The translations under genes were made by a program, and so were the position numbers. Below are positions 35,985 through 45,933 of a DNA stretch of 64,000 nucleotides, one piece after another. The DNA is taken from NCBI GenBank assembly GCA_039969155.1, contig JBDVOJ010000075.1, forward strand, positions 11,817-75,816. Direction: 5' to 3'. Within the stretch, counting starts at the first letter, position 1. Each line of letters begins with the position of its first letter. The notes under the pieces are model-generated. The model did no database searches and was not told the DNA's origin. It worked only from the letters and a program-made list of their open reading frames with translations. The DNA is from GCA-002733465 sp039969155. GTDB lineage: Bacteria; Pseudomonadota; Gammaproteobacteria; Enterobacterales; Kangiellaceae.

Positions 35985-36069
35985 GTTAAATTGCCTCTGA
36001 TCGAATTATTCAATTTTTGCTTTACTACTTTTCCTTTGAGTAAATCACTTCTTTAATTCTTAATCCTCA

Positions 36070-38130
36070 CTATTTTTCAATTTTGTCGGCTGATTCTATT
36101 TTTTCCGCATGATTTAACTCGTAGGGTGGCATTTTTTTACCTTTGCTTTTACCTTTTAGATAAAAGTCCATCCAGCGCATTAACCGCATAGAATAATCTA
36201 ATTGAGATGCACTGTTTTTGTTTCCATGACCTTCATCTGGGTAAAAAACTAATCGAACCGGAGTATCCGTTCGAGTCTTAATATATCGATACAGCTCCAT
36301 CGATTGGCTCGGATGAACTCGAGTATCTTTTTCACCATGCATGATGAGTAAAGGCGTTTTCGCCTTATCTGTATGATAGATAGGGCTGCGTTCTAACATC
36401 CACTGCCATTTATCCCATGGATAATTTCTCGCATGAACATTATGCATTTCTTTTGGAATATCGGTGGTTCCAAACTTGGATAGTTGGTTAGAAATTCCTA
36501 CAAACATAACACTTGCCGCAAAGTGTTCGCTAAGAGCCGTTGCTGCCCACGCAGAAGCATATCCACCGTATGATCCGCCGGTAATTCCAACGCGTTTTTT
36601 ATCCACTAACCCGATATCGGATAAGTATTTAATCGCGTCGACCAAATCGTTAAACTCTGCCCCCGCATAATCAGCTTGTCCCATTTTAGAAAATTCGACA
36701 CCACGCCCCGTACTTCCTCGGTAATTCGGTAAGAAAATTGCATAGTCTCGTTCTGCAGCGTATTTTATTGGATAGGAATATCTGTCCAACCAAGCATCGC
36801 TCACATGCGACTCCGGCCCCCCGTGAACCATCATGATCAATGGATAACGTTTTCGCTTTGAATAATTCATTGGATAAATCAAAACACCTTGTATCTCAAC
36901 GCCATCTCTAGCTTTAAAGGTGATGGTTTCTTGTCTTGGTAATTTCGCTAATTCTAACCAAGGATTAGAAACAGATTGTCGTTTGGCTTGATTGTCCGAG
37001 AAATTAACAATTTCGCTCGGATGTGCATCACTACTTGCGACTCCCACTAAAACTCTGCCCGACTTATCAGTTCTAATTGAGTGAACTACTAAATCGCCTT
37101 TGGTAATTTTTGCTGAGTGAGTTCCGCTATCTAGATTAATACTTACCACTTCACTTTGAGTACCCACATGACCTAGAAAAGTTAGTTGGAAATCTGATTG
37201 CCATTGAATATCTCTCACTTGCCCCTGATAATTTTTGTTAATCTCTCTTAATTTTCCCGAGCTTGCATCACCTATATATAAGCGTCCAGTAGCAGGATCA
37301 TGTTTATCTTGAGCTCCGATAATAGCCACTTTCTCGCCATCCGGTGACCAGCGTGCGACACCAAGCTTACCTTCGGTTTTAAATCGACTTAGCAGGTCGC
37401 CATCGAGTTCGGCAATCTGGTATTCCGATGCCACGTAACTGTCATCAACAAAGGGTGTTGGTGCCGTTCGGATCAGCAAGCGATCCTTATTAGGGTGATA
37501 CTTAGCGGATATAAAATGAGCTTCATTATCCAGCTTAATATGCACCGACTTTGGAGTTAGAAGGTCCACCAAATAAGCTGACTTAAACTCCACTGACTCC
37601 TCATAGACTTTTGCCTTTAGCCCCTTTTTTTTGAGCGACTCTTTTTCTTTTTTTGCTTTTGGTTTAGCAAGATACACCAGTTTTGACTCATCATAATTGA
37701 CACTAAATGAACTGATATCGCTAACTCCGCTGACAACGCTTTGCGCTTCTCCACCATCGACTGCGATTTTGTAAACACTGGCAAACTTATCTTGGTCACG
37801 TTGACTTAGAAAATAAATGAAGCGCCCATTCGCTCCCCATTGAATACTTCCTAATCGCTTTTTGCCCGTTATAAAAGGCCGACTATTACCTTTTTGATCG
37901 GTAAGGTAAAGCTCAACATAGGGCTTCCCATCATCATCGCTATAAACATCTCGAGGTACCTTCACTAAATAAGCAAAATGTTCACCATTGGGTGACACCG
38001 CGACATCGATGACCGACTTCATTTCTACAAGTTGTTCGAGAGAAAACTGTTTCTCTTTCTTTGCAAACACGTTTTGACTAAAAACAATCAGCGATATGGC
38101 CAAAGTCAGAATCGGTAGTTTCTTGAACAT
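36070..38130 (-). CDS. S9 family prolyl oligopeptidase
   Basis: 686 residues with a signal peptide ending V-F-A. An N-terminal seven-bladed propeller (about 30-380) carries PD40-type blades such as W-S-P-D-G-E-K-V-A-I-I. A C-terminal alpha/beta-hydrolase domain has the nucleophile serine in G-G-S-Y-G-G-Y (about residue 525), the acid in H-G-E-K-D-T-R-V (about 602) and the histidine in D-E-G-H-G-N (about 632). Such enzymes cleave short peptides, often with dipeptidyl or acylaminoacyl specificity. It acts in the periplasm. AGGAG lies before the ATG. Confidence 0.93.
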   Translation of the reverse strand: MFKKLPILTLAISLIVFSQNVFAKKEKQFSLEQLVEMKSVIDVAVSPNGEHFAYLVKVPRDVYSDDDGKPYVELYLTDQKGNSRPFITGKKRLGSIQWGANGRFIYFLSQRDQDKFASVYKIAVDGGEAQSVVSGVSDISSFSVNYDESKLVYLAKPKAKKEKESLKKKGLKAKVYEESVEFKSAYLVDLLTPKSVHIKLDNEAHFISAKYHPNKDRLLIRTAPTPFVDDSYVASEYQIAELDGDLLSRFKTEGKLGVARWSPDGEKVAIIGAQDKHDPATGRLYIGDASSGKLREINKNYQGQVRDIQWQSDFQLTFLGHVGTQSEVVSINLDSGTHSAKITKGDLVVHSIRTDKSGRVLVGVASSDAHPSEIVNFSDNQAKRQSVSNPWLELAKLPRQETITFKARDGVEIQGVLIYPMNYSKRKRYPLIMMVHGGPESHVSDAWLDRYSYPIKYAAERDYAIFLPNYRGSTGRGVEFSKMGQADYAGAEFNDLVDAIKYLSDIGLVDKKRVGITGGSYGGYASAWAATALSEHFAASVMFVGISNQLSKFGTTDIPKEMHNVHARNYPWDKWQWMLERSPIYHTDKAKTPLLIMHGEKDTRVHPSQSMELYRYIKTRTDTPVRLVFYPDEGHGNKNSASQLDYSMRLMRWMDFYLKGKSKGKKMPPYELNHAEKIESADKIEK

Positions 38131-38158
38131 TATGTTCTCCTATCTAAATTAAGTTCTT

Positions 38159-38977
38159 TTACTTTGTTTCAGGAATAACTAATTCATTCTTCCAATTAAA
38201 ACTGGGGTCACCTAAGACAAAAAAGAAGGGATTGAGAAGGTTTTCTTTTTGATTATAAGTCATTTCACTAAAGTCTAGCTGTACAATCCTTCCTCCGGCT
38301 TGTTCCACAATGGCTTGTGCAGCCGCAGTATCCCATTCAGCAGTTAACGCTAAGCGAGGATAAAAATCCGCGCATCCTTCCGCTATCAAACACATTTTTA
38401 GCGAGCTACCACGACTCGTTAAATCATAGCTTGCGAAATTCTTACAAAGCATTTTAACTTTGTCTAGTCCGTGCCTTCGGCTCGCGACCACGGTAATATG
38501 ATTCTTACCATTCTTCTGATGTAATTTTCGCACGTTAATTTTATTCGCAGGTTGGTCTTGTTCCTGCTTAAAAGCGCCTAGGCCATCTGCAGCAAAATAA
38601 ACGATATCTAACACCGGTACATAAATAACGCCGAGAATGCATTTACCATTTTCTATTAAACCAATATTAACCGTAAAATCGCCATTTTTCTCGATAAACT
38701 CTTTGGTTCCGTCTAACGGATCAATTATGAAACATTGCTTCCATTGTCTACGCTGTTCAAAGGGTATATCGGTGCTCTCTTCCGAGAAACAAGGAATAGC
38801 AGGATAATTTTTCTCCAAGAATCCAACAATGATGTCGTGAGCTGCCAAGTCGGCTTTTGTTAGAGGAGAGTCATCTCCTTTGATCTGAACATCGAAATCA
38901 TCTGTACTATAGATTTCTAATATTTCTTTGCCCGCTTTTTTCGCGATGTAAACGACATCTTTGAGTAAAGCTTCCAT
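38159..38977 (-). CDS. cysQ: 3'(2'),5'-bisphosphate nucleotidase
   Basis: 272 residues from ATG 38977, preceded by AAAAGGA; the frame is open 13 codons further, but that start lacks a site. Inositol monophosphatase fold: metal-binding D-P-L-D-G-T and E-W-D-T-A-A motifs, plus the first acidic E-E after a F-S. It removes the 3' phosphate from PAP, a by-product of sulfate assimilation. It follows nudE and yrfG, the order seen in Pseudomonas. Confidence 0.92.
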   Translation of the reverse strand: MEALLKDVVYIAKKAGKEILEIYSTDDFDVQIKGDDSPLTKADLAAHDIIVGFLEKNYPAIPCFSEESTDIPFEQRRQWKQCFIIDPLDGTKEFIEKNGDFTVNIGLIENGKCILGVIYVPVLDIVYFAADGLGAFKQEQDQPANKINVRKLHQKNGKNHITVVASRRHGLDKVKMLCKNFASYDLTSRGSSLKMCLIAEGCADFYPRLALTAEWDTAAAQAIVEQAGGRIVQLDFSEMTYNQKENLLNPFFFVLGDPSFNWKNELVIPETK

Positions 38978-39051
38978 TATTATCCTTTTCACCGGAAAAC
39001 AAGTTTTGTTATTCAAAGAGCTAAATAGCTGGAACTAATCCAGCTACAAGG

Positions 39052-39624
39052 TTACTGGTGATGACGCTTTTTCAAAATCTGTTTAACTAGAAATAACGCA
39101 GCTATCGAACGAGCTTCGGTAAAATCTTCTTGCTCAAGAATTGAATCAATGTCTTCAATCGGCCAATGCACTACTTCAAGCGGTTCTGGCTCATCACCGG
39201 GCAAGGATTCTGGAAACAAGTCTTCTGCTAATATCAAGCTCATTTGATGAGTGAAGTACCCGGGTGCAAGCGATATTTTCTTCATCACTGTAAAAGACTC
39301 AGCGCCAAATCCAACTTCTTCTTTCAACTCTCGATTTGCCGCTTGCTCTGGAGATTCATTAGAATCCATTAGCCCCTTTGGAAAAGCCAATTGATAATTG
39401 TCTGTTCCAGCTGAGTATTCCCTTATGAGTAATAGGTTTTTGTTATCAAGTATTGGCACAATCATTACTGCACCGTTAGGACCTGAGACTAAACGCTCGT
39501 AGGTTCGAAACTCTCCATTTGGAAATTTTAACTCTAGTTCTTCTACATGAAACAAACGAGTCTTCGCCACACTGGTGCGGTTTAAGACTGTAGGCTTTGA
39601 AGATATCTTCGACTTTTTATTCAT
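39052..39624 (-). CDS. nudE: ADP compounds hydrolase NudE
   Basis: 190 residues with a Nudix box (G-L-M-D-S-N-E-S-P-E-Q-A-A-N-R-E-L-K-E-E-V-G, residues about 80-102) that binds Mg. NudE hydrolyses ADP-ribose, NADH and diadenosine compounds to nucleoside monophosphates. The N-terminal P-T-V-L-N-x-x-x-V-A-K-T/S-R-L-F matches E. coli NudE. It sits between yrfG and cysQ as in related genomes. Confidence 0.93.
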   Translation of the reverse strand: MNKKSKISSKPTVLNRTSVAKTRLFHVEELELKFPNGEFRTYERLVSGPNGAVMIVPILDNKNLLLIREYSAGTDNYQLAFPKGLMDSNESPEQAANRELKEEVGFGAESFTVMKKISLAPGYFTHQMSLILAEDLFPESLPGDEPEPLEVVHWPIEDIDSILEQEDFTEARSIAALFLVKQILKKRHHQ

Positions 39625-39684
39625 GTTTACGCGATCGCTTACAAACGAAAAAGGGTTAATGGAGCGGTAGTTCCTAGTTTTTAA

Positions 39685-40344
39685 CTAGATTAACTGACTA
39701 AAATTCTGAATGCCAGTAAATGGCGGACAATTACGAGGATTTTTTGTCATGTCTGGTTGCTCTATTGCCAAAATATGACCGATTCCGAAATCAGAAGCGG
39801 CTTGCAGTACTTGAAGGCTGTCGTCAATAAACAAACATTTTTTAGCATTAAGACCGAACTCTTTGGTGAGTAAACGCCAGTACTCTTGGTTCTCCTTAGG
39901 AAAGCCGATATCATGAGAACTCGACATATGGTCGAAATATCGGCTGAAATCAGCACGCATTAGTTTTAATTCTAATGTTTTAGGGTGAGCGTTTGTTGCT
40001 AGAATAACGCGTTTTTGACGTTCAGATAGACTTCTTAAGAATTCAAGAGTGTTTGGGCGAAATGCAATTTTGTCGCTGACATTCAGTTTTATTTTTGGTA
40101 TGTCTATGCTGAGTTGCTCACTCCAGTAATCTAGACAATACCAATCCAATGTACCTGCCACTTGATTAGAGAGTTCTTCTAATTCTAGTTTACATTGATC
40201 TTTCGATTTACCATGATGCTCAGCAAGATAGCCGGGTAGATAATCTAACCAAAAATAATTGTCAAAATGTAAGTCTAATAACGTGCCATCCATATCGAGT
40301 AAAACACACTCTATGCTATCCCAAGGTAGATTTAGTTTTGGCAC
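39685..40344 (-). CDS. yrfG: GMP/IMP nucleotidase YrfG (HAD family)
   Basis: 219 residues. HAD motif I is D-M-D-G-T (about 17-21), with the conserved T/S of motif II in A-T-N-A, a lysine in P-K-E-N and the motif III acids in F-I-D-D-S. YrfG dephosphorylates purine nucleotides. The gene follows gspN and precedes nudE, so the T2SS operon may read through into this housekeeping group. Confidence 0.9.
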   Translation of the reverse strand: MPKLNLPWDSIECVLLDMDGTLLDLHFDNYFWLDYLPGYLAEHHGKSKDQCKLELEELSNQVAGTLDWYCLDYWSEQLSIDIPKIKLNVSDKIAFRPNTLEFLRSLSERQKRVILATNAHPKTLELKLMRADFSRYFDHMSSSHDIGFPKENQEYWRLLTKEFGLNAKKCLFIDDSLQVLQAASDFGIGHILAIEQPDMTKNPRNCPPFTGIQNFSQLI

Positions 40345-40413
40345 TTTTAAGACTCGCTAATTCTCTGAATGAAAATAGTAATACTTCGATCAAACGTATT
40401 AATGAAACTGACG

Positions 40414-41160
40414 TTATTGAATCTTTTTCTTGAATTTAATTGGTAGTCGACCTAACTCAACTTTACCGTCAGCAAAAAGCGAAAGTGCCGTATAGAGATT
40501 TCTATCAGCACTACTACTAATGCTTCCTTTAAATTCCGCAACTCCGGTTTTATCTAATGTAATACTACCTTCTAGTCCAATTTCGTTTTTAGTTTTTCTA
40601 AGTCTACCGGTAATTAAGCTATTAGCTTCATTCGTCGACCAATCGATCACAAAATTTCCCAACACTTGTCTTTGATTATTAATCGTAACAGTCGCATTAT
40701 TCCAACTGGTCACTCCTGAGAGTAGGACTACTTTTGCTTCAGCTAATTGAACACTTAGTTTTTCTGTCGAAAGCGCGCCTTGTAGTTGGATCCCTGGAAA
40801 TGGAATAAACTTTTCTAGTGTATCGGCGGTCATTTTTACACTAGCATTATCAACTGACAGATTTTTTTGATCACTGACAAAAAACTCAAATGAACCTGTA
40901 AGATCACCATTCTCAATTTCAGCGTTTCCTGAAAGAGAAGCCATTAATAAAGCAAAAAAACTAATATCGTAATTGATACCCTCAGCAATAAGCCCTTGAA
41001 CCCTGGCGCTTCCGACTTGACCTGACCAAGCGGTTCCTGTCATATTTTCCAATTTGATAGGTACGTTAGTCGGAATTAAGTTTTGTACAAACTTGGCCGG
41101 AATTAACATAATTACCAGCACAACAAAGACTAAACTTAAAATAATAATTTTATTTTTCAT
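40414..41160 (-). CDS. gspN: Type II secretion protein GspN
   Basis: 248 residues from ATG 41160, with AGGAAG just upstream; an in-frame ATG eight codons earlier has no site. One N-terminal membrane helix anchors a periplasmic beta-rich domain. GspN is an accessory of the inner-membrane platform, missing in many T2SS. It is the last gene of the gsp order C to N, which supports the name more than its low-complexity motifs do. Confidence 0.85.
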   Translation of the reverse strand: MKNKIIILSLVFVVLVIMLIPAKFVQNLIPTNVPIKLENMTGTAWSGQVGSARVQGLIAEGINYDISFFALLMASLSGNAEIENGDLTGSFEFFVSDQKNLSVDNASVKMTADTLEKFIPFPGIQLQGALSTEKLSVQLAEAKVVLLSGVTSWNNATVTINNQRQVLGNFVIDWSTNEANSLITGRLRKTKNEIGLEGSITLDKTGVAEFKGSISSSADRNLYTALSLFADGKVELGRLPIKFKKKIQ

Positions 41161-41231
41161 CGACTTCCTAAACCTTAAACTCATTTTCTTGATCCAGCCC
41201 GCACTCTTAATTGAATACGATTCTAACTGGT

Positions 41232-41708
41232 CTATTTCAGTAGTTTGACATTAATACTAGTAACGCCGTTTCGATCTTGGCCTCTAACATTGACCGAAGT
41301 GACCGTAACACCATGTGACTTATTAATCTCAGCGACCCATTGTAAGAATGAATCAAATGATACGTTATCAAACCATACTTGCATTTCGTTAGGGCTTTTA
41401 CTGTCTCTTCTCGAGACTGGCAAATTGTATTTGGTCGTCGTACTATTCACCACAGATGTTAGTGGAAGACTACTTACATTTCCTCCTCCTGTTCGCTTAC
41501 TTGCTAGCACAATGGGAATTTGTTGCTTGATTCTGGAAATAGTCGTTTCTGTAGCAGCCACTTCTCTTTGTAGTTGTTCCACACTGGAATTAATTGGTTC
41601 AATGATTAATAGATACAGTAAGAATAGAAAGACAAAAACACCCGCCACCAGTGTAATTTTTTGATCTCGTTGATCGAGTCCTGAATACCAATTTTTTATT
41701 TGTTCCAT
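41232..41708 (-). CDS. gspM: Type II secretion protein GspM
   Basis: 158 residues: a short cytoplasmic W-Y-S-G-L-D-Q-R-D-Q-K motif, one membrane helix (about 18-38), a coiled coil and a ferredoxin-like periplasmic domain. It pairs with GspL in the platform that couples the GspE ATPase to the pseudopilus. Start ATG 41708. Confidence 0.92.
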   Translation of the reverse strand: MEQIKNWYSGLDQRDQKITLVAGVFVFLFLLYLLIIEPINSSVEQLQREVAATETTISRIKQQIPIVLASKRTGGGNVSSLPLTSVVNSTTTKYNLPVSRRDSKSPNEMQVWFDNVSFDSFLQWVAEINKSHGVTVTSVNVRGQDRNGVTSINVKLLK

Positions 41709-41793
41709 ATTATTGTCTGCACTCTTTTATAATTTTTTCCAATTGTCACGATTTATCGCATGGACTCGCTAAAGTCACCTCATAACAAGCCAC

Positions 41794-43038
41794 TTAGCGA
41801 GTAATAGTCAATCGACTAGAGTAGCCTTCACCTCGTTGTGTCTCAGATGACTTATCAACCTTATGCCCTTTCTTTCTCAATGTATCAGCATATTGGTCAA
41901 GCACTACTAGGTCTGCGGCGATAACATCGATTCTTAGTTCATTTCTAGCATGGTCATAGCTAATATTCGTCGGATATATCTTGGTTAAATCTGTTAGAGA
42001 TTCACTCGCGGAACTTAGCAGACTTAAAAACCCTCCTTGACCTGAACTTTCTCCGAGAGATTTCATATAAACTTTAAGGGCTTTCTCAGTTGGCCTTTTG
42101 CTGTTAGGAAACGCTTGTTTTAGCAGAGTCTTCTTTTGTTCGTTTAATTGTGCTTTGGTGTCAGAAAGCACGTAAATTTGTGTACCTTGATAAACCAAAA
42201 ATGCTAGTAATACAACGGCAGCAAGAGTAGCTACTTTTGTAGCAAACAACCTAACTTTCGAGCTTTCTTTTTTTGGCTCATACTCGGCTTGTAACAAGTT
42301 TAGAGTGCGTCCTGTTTGACTTAATAGGAATTGGTAGTAGTCATCAACTTGAATGCTCTCAACAGCAAATCTTCCCACAGGCAGCTGGTGTTCAAATTCA
42401 TCAGTTGGATGTTGAGATATAACTTCAAGAGGCAAGGCTATAGGCATTTCATTTTCAGACTCAACCTCACTTAGTTGCTTTTGAATTAACCAACTGAAAT
42501 CATCTTGGTGGCAGTGCCATCGATTATTTTGGTGATCTACGACTAAGCAGTTATGGTTGTGAATTAATAATCTAAAGCCTTCTTTGGGTTGGTCGATCAA
42601 ATCACTATCAACTAAGACTTGGTGAAGTTTAATCTCTGCCGTATTAAACATATTTAAAATGCTTTCTAAATAATCTCGGTCAATCGCTCGAACGGTTAAT
42701 CTAGAGTCAATCGGTTTATCAGCAAGCGCAAAGAAAAGTTGGTCTACAGGCGTCGCAATATCATCTTCCATCATATAAGGTATGGCCTTGCGAAGTAACT
42801 TTTGAGCTTTGTTAGGAACTTGCAAATTGGCGCAAACAATCTCGCTATTAGAAAGCACTAGTCTAACTTTAGCATCGACGGCCATATCGGCGATACAGCT
42901 AAGATCAGCCTTTAGTATCTGTTCGCTTTCGAGCTGATGAAGAGCGACCTGTGAAGTCGAGCTGGTGACATCATTAGCCAACTTCCAACTAAAGGTCGGG
43001 TCGTCCTTACTGCCCCAAAAGAGTGTTAATTCATTCAT
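41794..43038 (-). CDS. gspL: Type II secretion protein GspL
   Basis: 414 residues. An actin-like cytoplasmic domain (1-255) that docks GspE is followed by a membrane helix (about 262-284) and a periplasmic ferredoxin-like domain that binds GspM. Its start overlaps the gspK stop by one base (TAATG), as for D/E and E/F. Sequence identity in this family is low; the order confirms the call. Confidence 0.93.
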   Translation of the reverse strand: MNELTLFWGSKDDPTFSWKLANDVTSSTSQVALHQLESEQILKADLSCIADMAVDAKVRLVLSNSEIVCANLQVPNKAQKLLRKAIPYMMEDDIATPVDQLFFALADKPIDSRLTVRAIDRDYLESILNMFNTAEIKLHQVLVDSDLIDQPKEGFRLLIHNHNCLVVDHQNNRWHCHQDDFSWLIQKQLSEVESENEMPIALPLEVISQHPTDEFEHQLPVGRFAVESIQVDDYYQFLLSQTGRTLNLLQAEYEPKKESSKVRLFATKVATLAAVVLLAFLVYQGTQIYVLSDTKAQLNEQKKTLLKQAFPNSKRPTEKALKVYMKSLGESSGQGGFLSLLSSASESLTDLTKIYPTNISYDHARNELRIDVIAADLVVLDQYADTLRKKGHKVDKSSETQRGEGYSSRLTITR

Positions 43039-44150
43039 TATTCTTTTCCAAAATATCGGGATACCACTTTGAAAGCGTTACTATCCTCTTTGATAAACAC
43101 AGTTTTCATATAAACTCGTGTACGATTAATTTCGGCTTTCGCGTCCATCAAAAAATATTTACTCGTATCTGTTAAGCGACTTTTCAATCCTTTACTCACT
43201 TTACCTGGGTCACTTAAACTTTCCCAAAATGTTTGCAAATCATATCCGGCTTCCGGCCGCTCGGAAATTAGTTGGGTAACTTCTGAATGAGGGATCTTCC
43301 CACCTAATGCTGCGTAAAGTAGGTCGGCCTTTTCGCTGGTGATGGTATTTACGTTAATTTGAGTTTCCTTAGCATCTGGAAGTACACAAATAAAAGGCCT
43401 AAGTTTTTCATAACTATCGGCATCAAAATATCTCACCGTCCGCAATTCACTGACGTGAGCAATTGGACCGTTAGGCGGTAAGTAAGGAATCTCTAGTCCT
43501 TGATAGTACAGATCTTCCACACCATCTGGACCACTTGGTGTAAAATCATTATCAATCCAATCACTTAAAGCAGCCACCAGTGCGGGTGCTTGAATTTCTG
43601 TGCTGTCCAAAACTTTCTCGAGTAAGTTAGTTAAAATGATTTCACCGCTTTTAGAGACATTAGCTTGATTAGGATTTCCTCGTTGATTATTGTTCGGAGT
43701 TGTCGGGTTGGTTCTTGCCCCACCCGCTGGCGGCTGGAGTGGTTGGGATGCATTATTGTTAGTGCTGTTAGTAGACGGATCCGGAGTAACAATAGAGTTA
43801 ATATTTAAGCAGCTTTGCATATCGATAATTTTTGCGGTCATCGCTCCGCCATCAATAGGAAAAGTGATATCGTCTTGTGCCCAAGCTTGTCCCAAATGCA
43901 CGATATTTTCTTTTTCTGCATCAAAGGCCTTTTTTAAATATATTTTGGCCAACTCTTCCATTCCCACTAAGTAAGAATAGGCTTGATCACGGTTCATTAA
44001 ATTACGGTTTAAGCTGGTTTGGTAATTGACAGTTTTATTGGCTTCAACAACTAGCACAACCACAAACGCAACGACTAACAAGACTGTCACCAGCACTGTT
44101 CCAGATTGCTGCTTTATATTTGGGAATTGTCTTTGTGAATTGTTAGCCAT
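43038..44150 (-). CDS. gspK: Minor pseudopilin GspK
   Basis: 370 residues, the large tip pseudopilin. The class III leader ends Q-Q-S-G and is followed by T-V-L-V-T-V-L-L-V, with no glutamate at +5, which is usual for GspK. A proline/asparagine-rich insertion (about 130-165) lies in the globular domain. Cleaved by the prepilin peptidase, which is not in this window. Confidence 0.92.
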   Translation of the reverse strand: MANNSQRQFPNIKQQSGTVLVTVLLVVAFVVVLVVEANKTVNYQTSLNRNLMNRDQAYSYLVGMEELAKIYLKKAFDAEKENIVHLGQAWAQDDITFPIDGGAMTAKIIDMQSCLNINSIVTPDPSTNSTNNNASQPLQPPAGGARTNPTTPNNNQRGNPNQANVSKSGEIILTNLLEKVLDSTEIQAPALVAALSDWIDNDFTPSGPDGVEDLYYQGLEIPYLPPNGPIAHVSELRTVRYFDADSYEKLRPFICVLPDAKETQINVNTITSEKADLLYAALGGKIPHSEVTQLISERPEAGYDLQTFWESLSDPGKVSKGLKSRLTDTSKYFLMDAKAEINRTRVYMKTVFIKEDSNAFKVVSRYFGKE

Positions 44151-44151
44151 G

Positions 44152-44793
44152 TTATGGCTCCTGCTGATCTGAAATCACAAAGAGTCGCTCTACTAATCCT
44201 AAGTCGGATAGCTCAATTGATACTTTAATCGCTACTGGAAGCTTATCATTGGGATTATCAGAGTCTCTTTCACTGCCATCATTTACTGGCCAAAAGTCAT
44301 TCCATTGTTCACCATCAAAAAAATTGACGACAAAAGAATCTACGTTCTCTAATAAGTCTCTTGCTAAACCTTGGTCAGCATTCATCCCATCGGGATAAAG
44401 GTAGCTAACACGCTGAAGTGTTTTCTCTTCCAAAACATAACTAAGTTTTTCCAAATTTGATCTAGGTAAACGCGCAGGATTTCGACGACCAAGGCGGGTA
44501 AAACTCAGGTGGGTCTTTCCAATGGAGTCATCACTCGTCAAATTATCTTTCAAATCACCAAACTCATCCCTAAATTGACGAGGAGCGAGCTGTTGTAAGT
44601 CACTTGATAAAAAGAGCAATGCTCTTTCAATTTCGTTGTAGCGCGCCCCTTTCTCTTTTATGTTCTTGTGACTAATTGTCGCGCTATCAAGCACTTTCAT
44701 TGCGCCAACGCCTATCACTGCGGCAATGGTCATTGCTACCAAAATTTCTAGTAAAGTAAATGCCCTCTGTTGGCTAAACGATAATTGATTCAT
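44152..44793 (-). CDS. gspJ: Minor pseudopilin GspJ
   Basis: 213 residues with leader Q-Q-R-A and F-T-L-L-E-I after it. The -1 residue is alanine, not the usual glycine; E5 is kept. GspJ forms the tip complex with I and K. It overlaps gspI by four bases. Confidence 0.93.
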   Translation of the reverse strand: MNQLSFSQQRAFTLLEILVAMTIAAVIGVGAMKVLDSATISHKNIKEKGARYNEIERALLFLSSDLQQLAPRQFRDEFGDLKDNLTSDDSIGKTHLSFTRLGRRNPARLPRSNLEKLSYVLEEKTLQRVSYLYPDGMNADQGLARDLLENVDSFVVNFFDGEQWNDFWPVNDGSERDSDNPNDKLPVAIKVSIELSDLGLVERLFVISDQQEP

Positions 44794-45185
44794 GGTTTAG
44801 CGACAACCTTATTGGCAATAAAACCAACGAACCGAGTTGTGGCTAATTCATCGTCCTGTTCCAAACGCACTTCTATTTCGATTTGCCGCAGATCTTTTTC
44901 CGTTGTCTTACTTACAGTTCTTAACCAATACCAAGTCTTACTAGCCATTTCGGCACTCCCACGAGTGACACCAATATTTGGCCATTCTTTTTCTAAGCGA
45001 GCTTTAGCCATTTCATTCATCGCTACCCAATGTGCGACAGTCCGTTGAGTTGCATTCAATTGCGCTGATTGATACTGCGCCATATTGGTAATGAGACTTA
45101 CCGCGGCATAACCAAAAATAGCCATAGCAACCAATACCTCTAATAAGGTAAATGCTCTCGACTTTTTTTGCGCGATGGAGTTCAA
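44790..45185 (-). CDS. gspI: Minor pseudopilin GspI
   Basis: 131 residues; leader K-K-S-R-A then F-T-L-L-E-V, again alanine at -1 and E5 kept. GspI nucleates the tip with J and K. The gene starts 109 bases after gspH, the longest gap in the operon. Confidence 0.93.
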   Translation of the reverse strand: MNSIAQKKSRAFTLLEVLVAMAIFGYAAVSLITNMAQYQSAQLNATQRTVAHWVAMNEMAKARLEKEWPNIGVTRGSAEMASKTWYWLRTVSKTTEKDLRQIEIEVRLEQDDELATTRFVGFIANKVVAKP

Positions 45186-45294
45186 ATGTTTATTCTCAGT
45201 TAAGATCTTATGTAATACTTTAGTTAGTTAATTCATCTAATAAATTTGACTGGTCGATTAGACTTAGTTTTAAAAGATTTAAGCAATTCTGTTA

Positions 45295-45933
45295 TTAATC
45301 TTCTGGGAATTCGCGATCCAAGTCTTGAAATAAATTACCTTCCAATGGACCTTGGTATTTTAAATTTCCAGTTAACAACCCTCTAATTCTAAAAAAGTTT
45401 CTTTGCTGATCGAATTCCAACTCATCACTATCTACGGCAATTCCAATCGAAAATTGATTCTGCTCCCCGGTTGATAGAAAATAAATCTGAGGTGGATCGA
45501 CCTTTTTTTCTTCCTCTTCGTCAGTAAAGATTTCAACATCTTCTTCGAAAATGTTTATCTCATCCTCGGCCGTTGTAAAGGCGTTCTCTCCATCAATCGT
45601 TAGATTAATTTCCAATCCTTGCGGAAATTCATGTGCTTGTAATCCAGGAATATCCTCAACTAATTGCCATTGTGGCGGCTTAGTTTCATCACTTTCATCA
45701 AGAATTAAAAACTGGTAACCCTCTTCATCAATGTTAAGACCATATTCTTGATTGAGAATAATCGCTTTGTCTCTGACCAGTTCTATTGCCGCCACTAACC
45801 GCAATGCTTGTTGTTTAGCCAGTTTATCGGAAGAACGCCCTAAATTTGGAAAAGCAACCAAAACCATGACGGCTAGGATTGCCATGGCAATCAAAATCTC
45901 AAGTAGACTGAATCCTTTAGAGCGAGGTAGCAA
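45295..45933 (-). CDS. gspH: Minor pseudopilin GspH with acidic insertion
   Basis: 212 residues; leader S-K-G then F-S-L-L-E-I. Between about residues 112 and 150 is an insertion with many D and E, including four E in a row followed by two K. It is absent from the short E. coli-type GspH. The insertion is in the globular domain and may bind calcium or face substrate. The gene abuts gspG with no gap. Confidence 0.92.
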   Translation of the reverse strand: MLPRSKGFSLLEILIAMAILAVMVLVAFPNLGRSSDKLAKQQALRLVAAIELVRDKAIILNQEYGLNIDEEGYQFLILDESDETKPPQWQLVEDIPGLQAHEFPQGLEINLTIDGENAFTTAEDEINIFEEDVEIFTDEEEEKKVDPPQIYFLSTGEQNQFSIGIAVDSDELEFDQQRNFFRIRGLLTGNLKYQGPLEGNLFQDLDREFPED

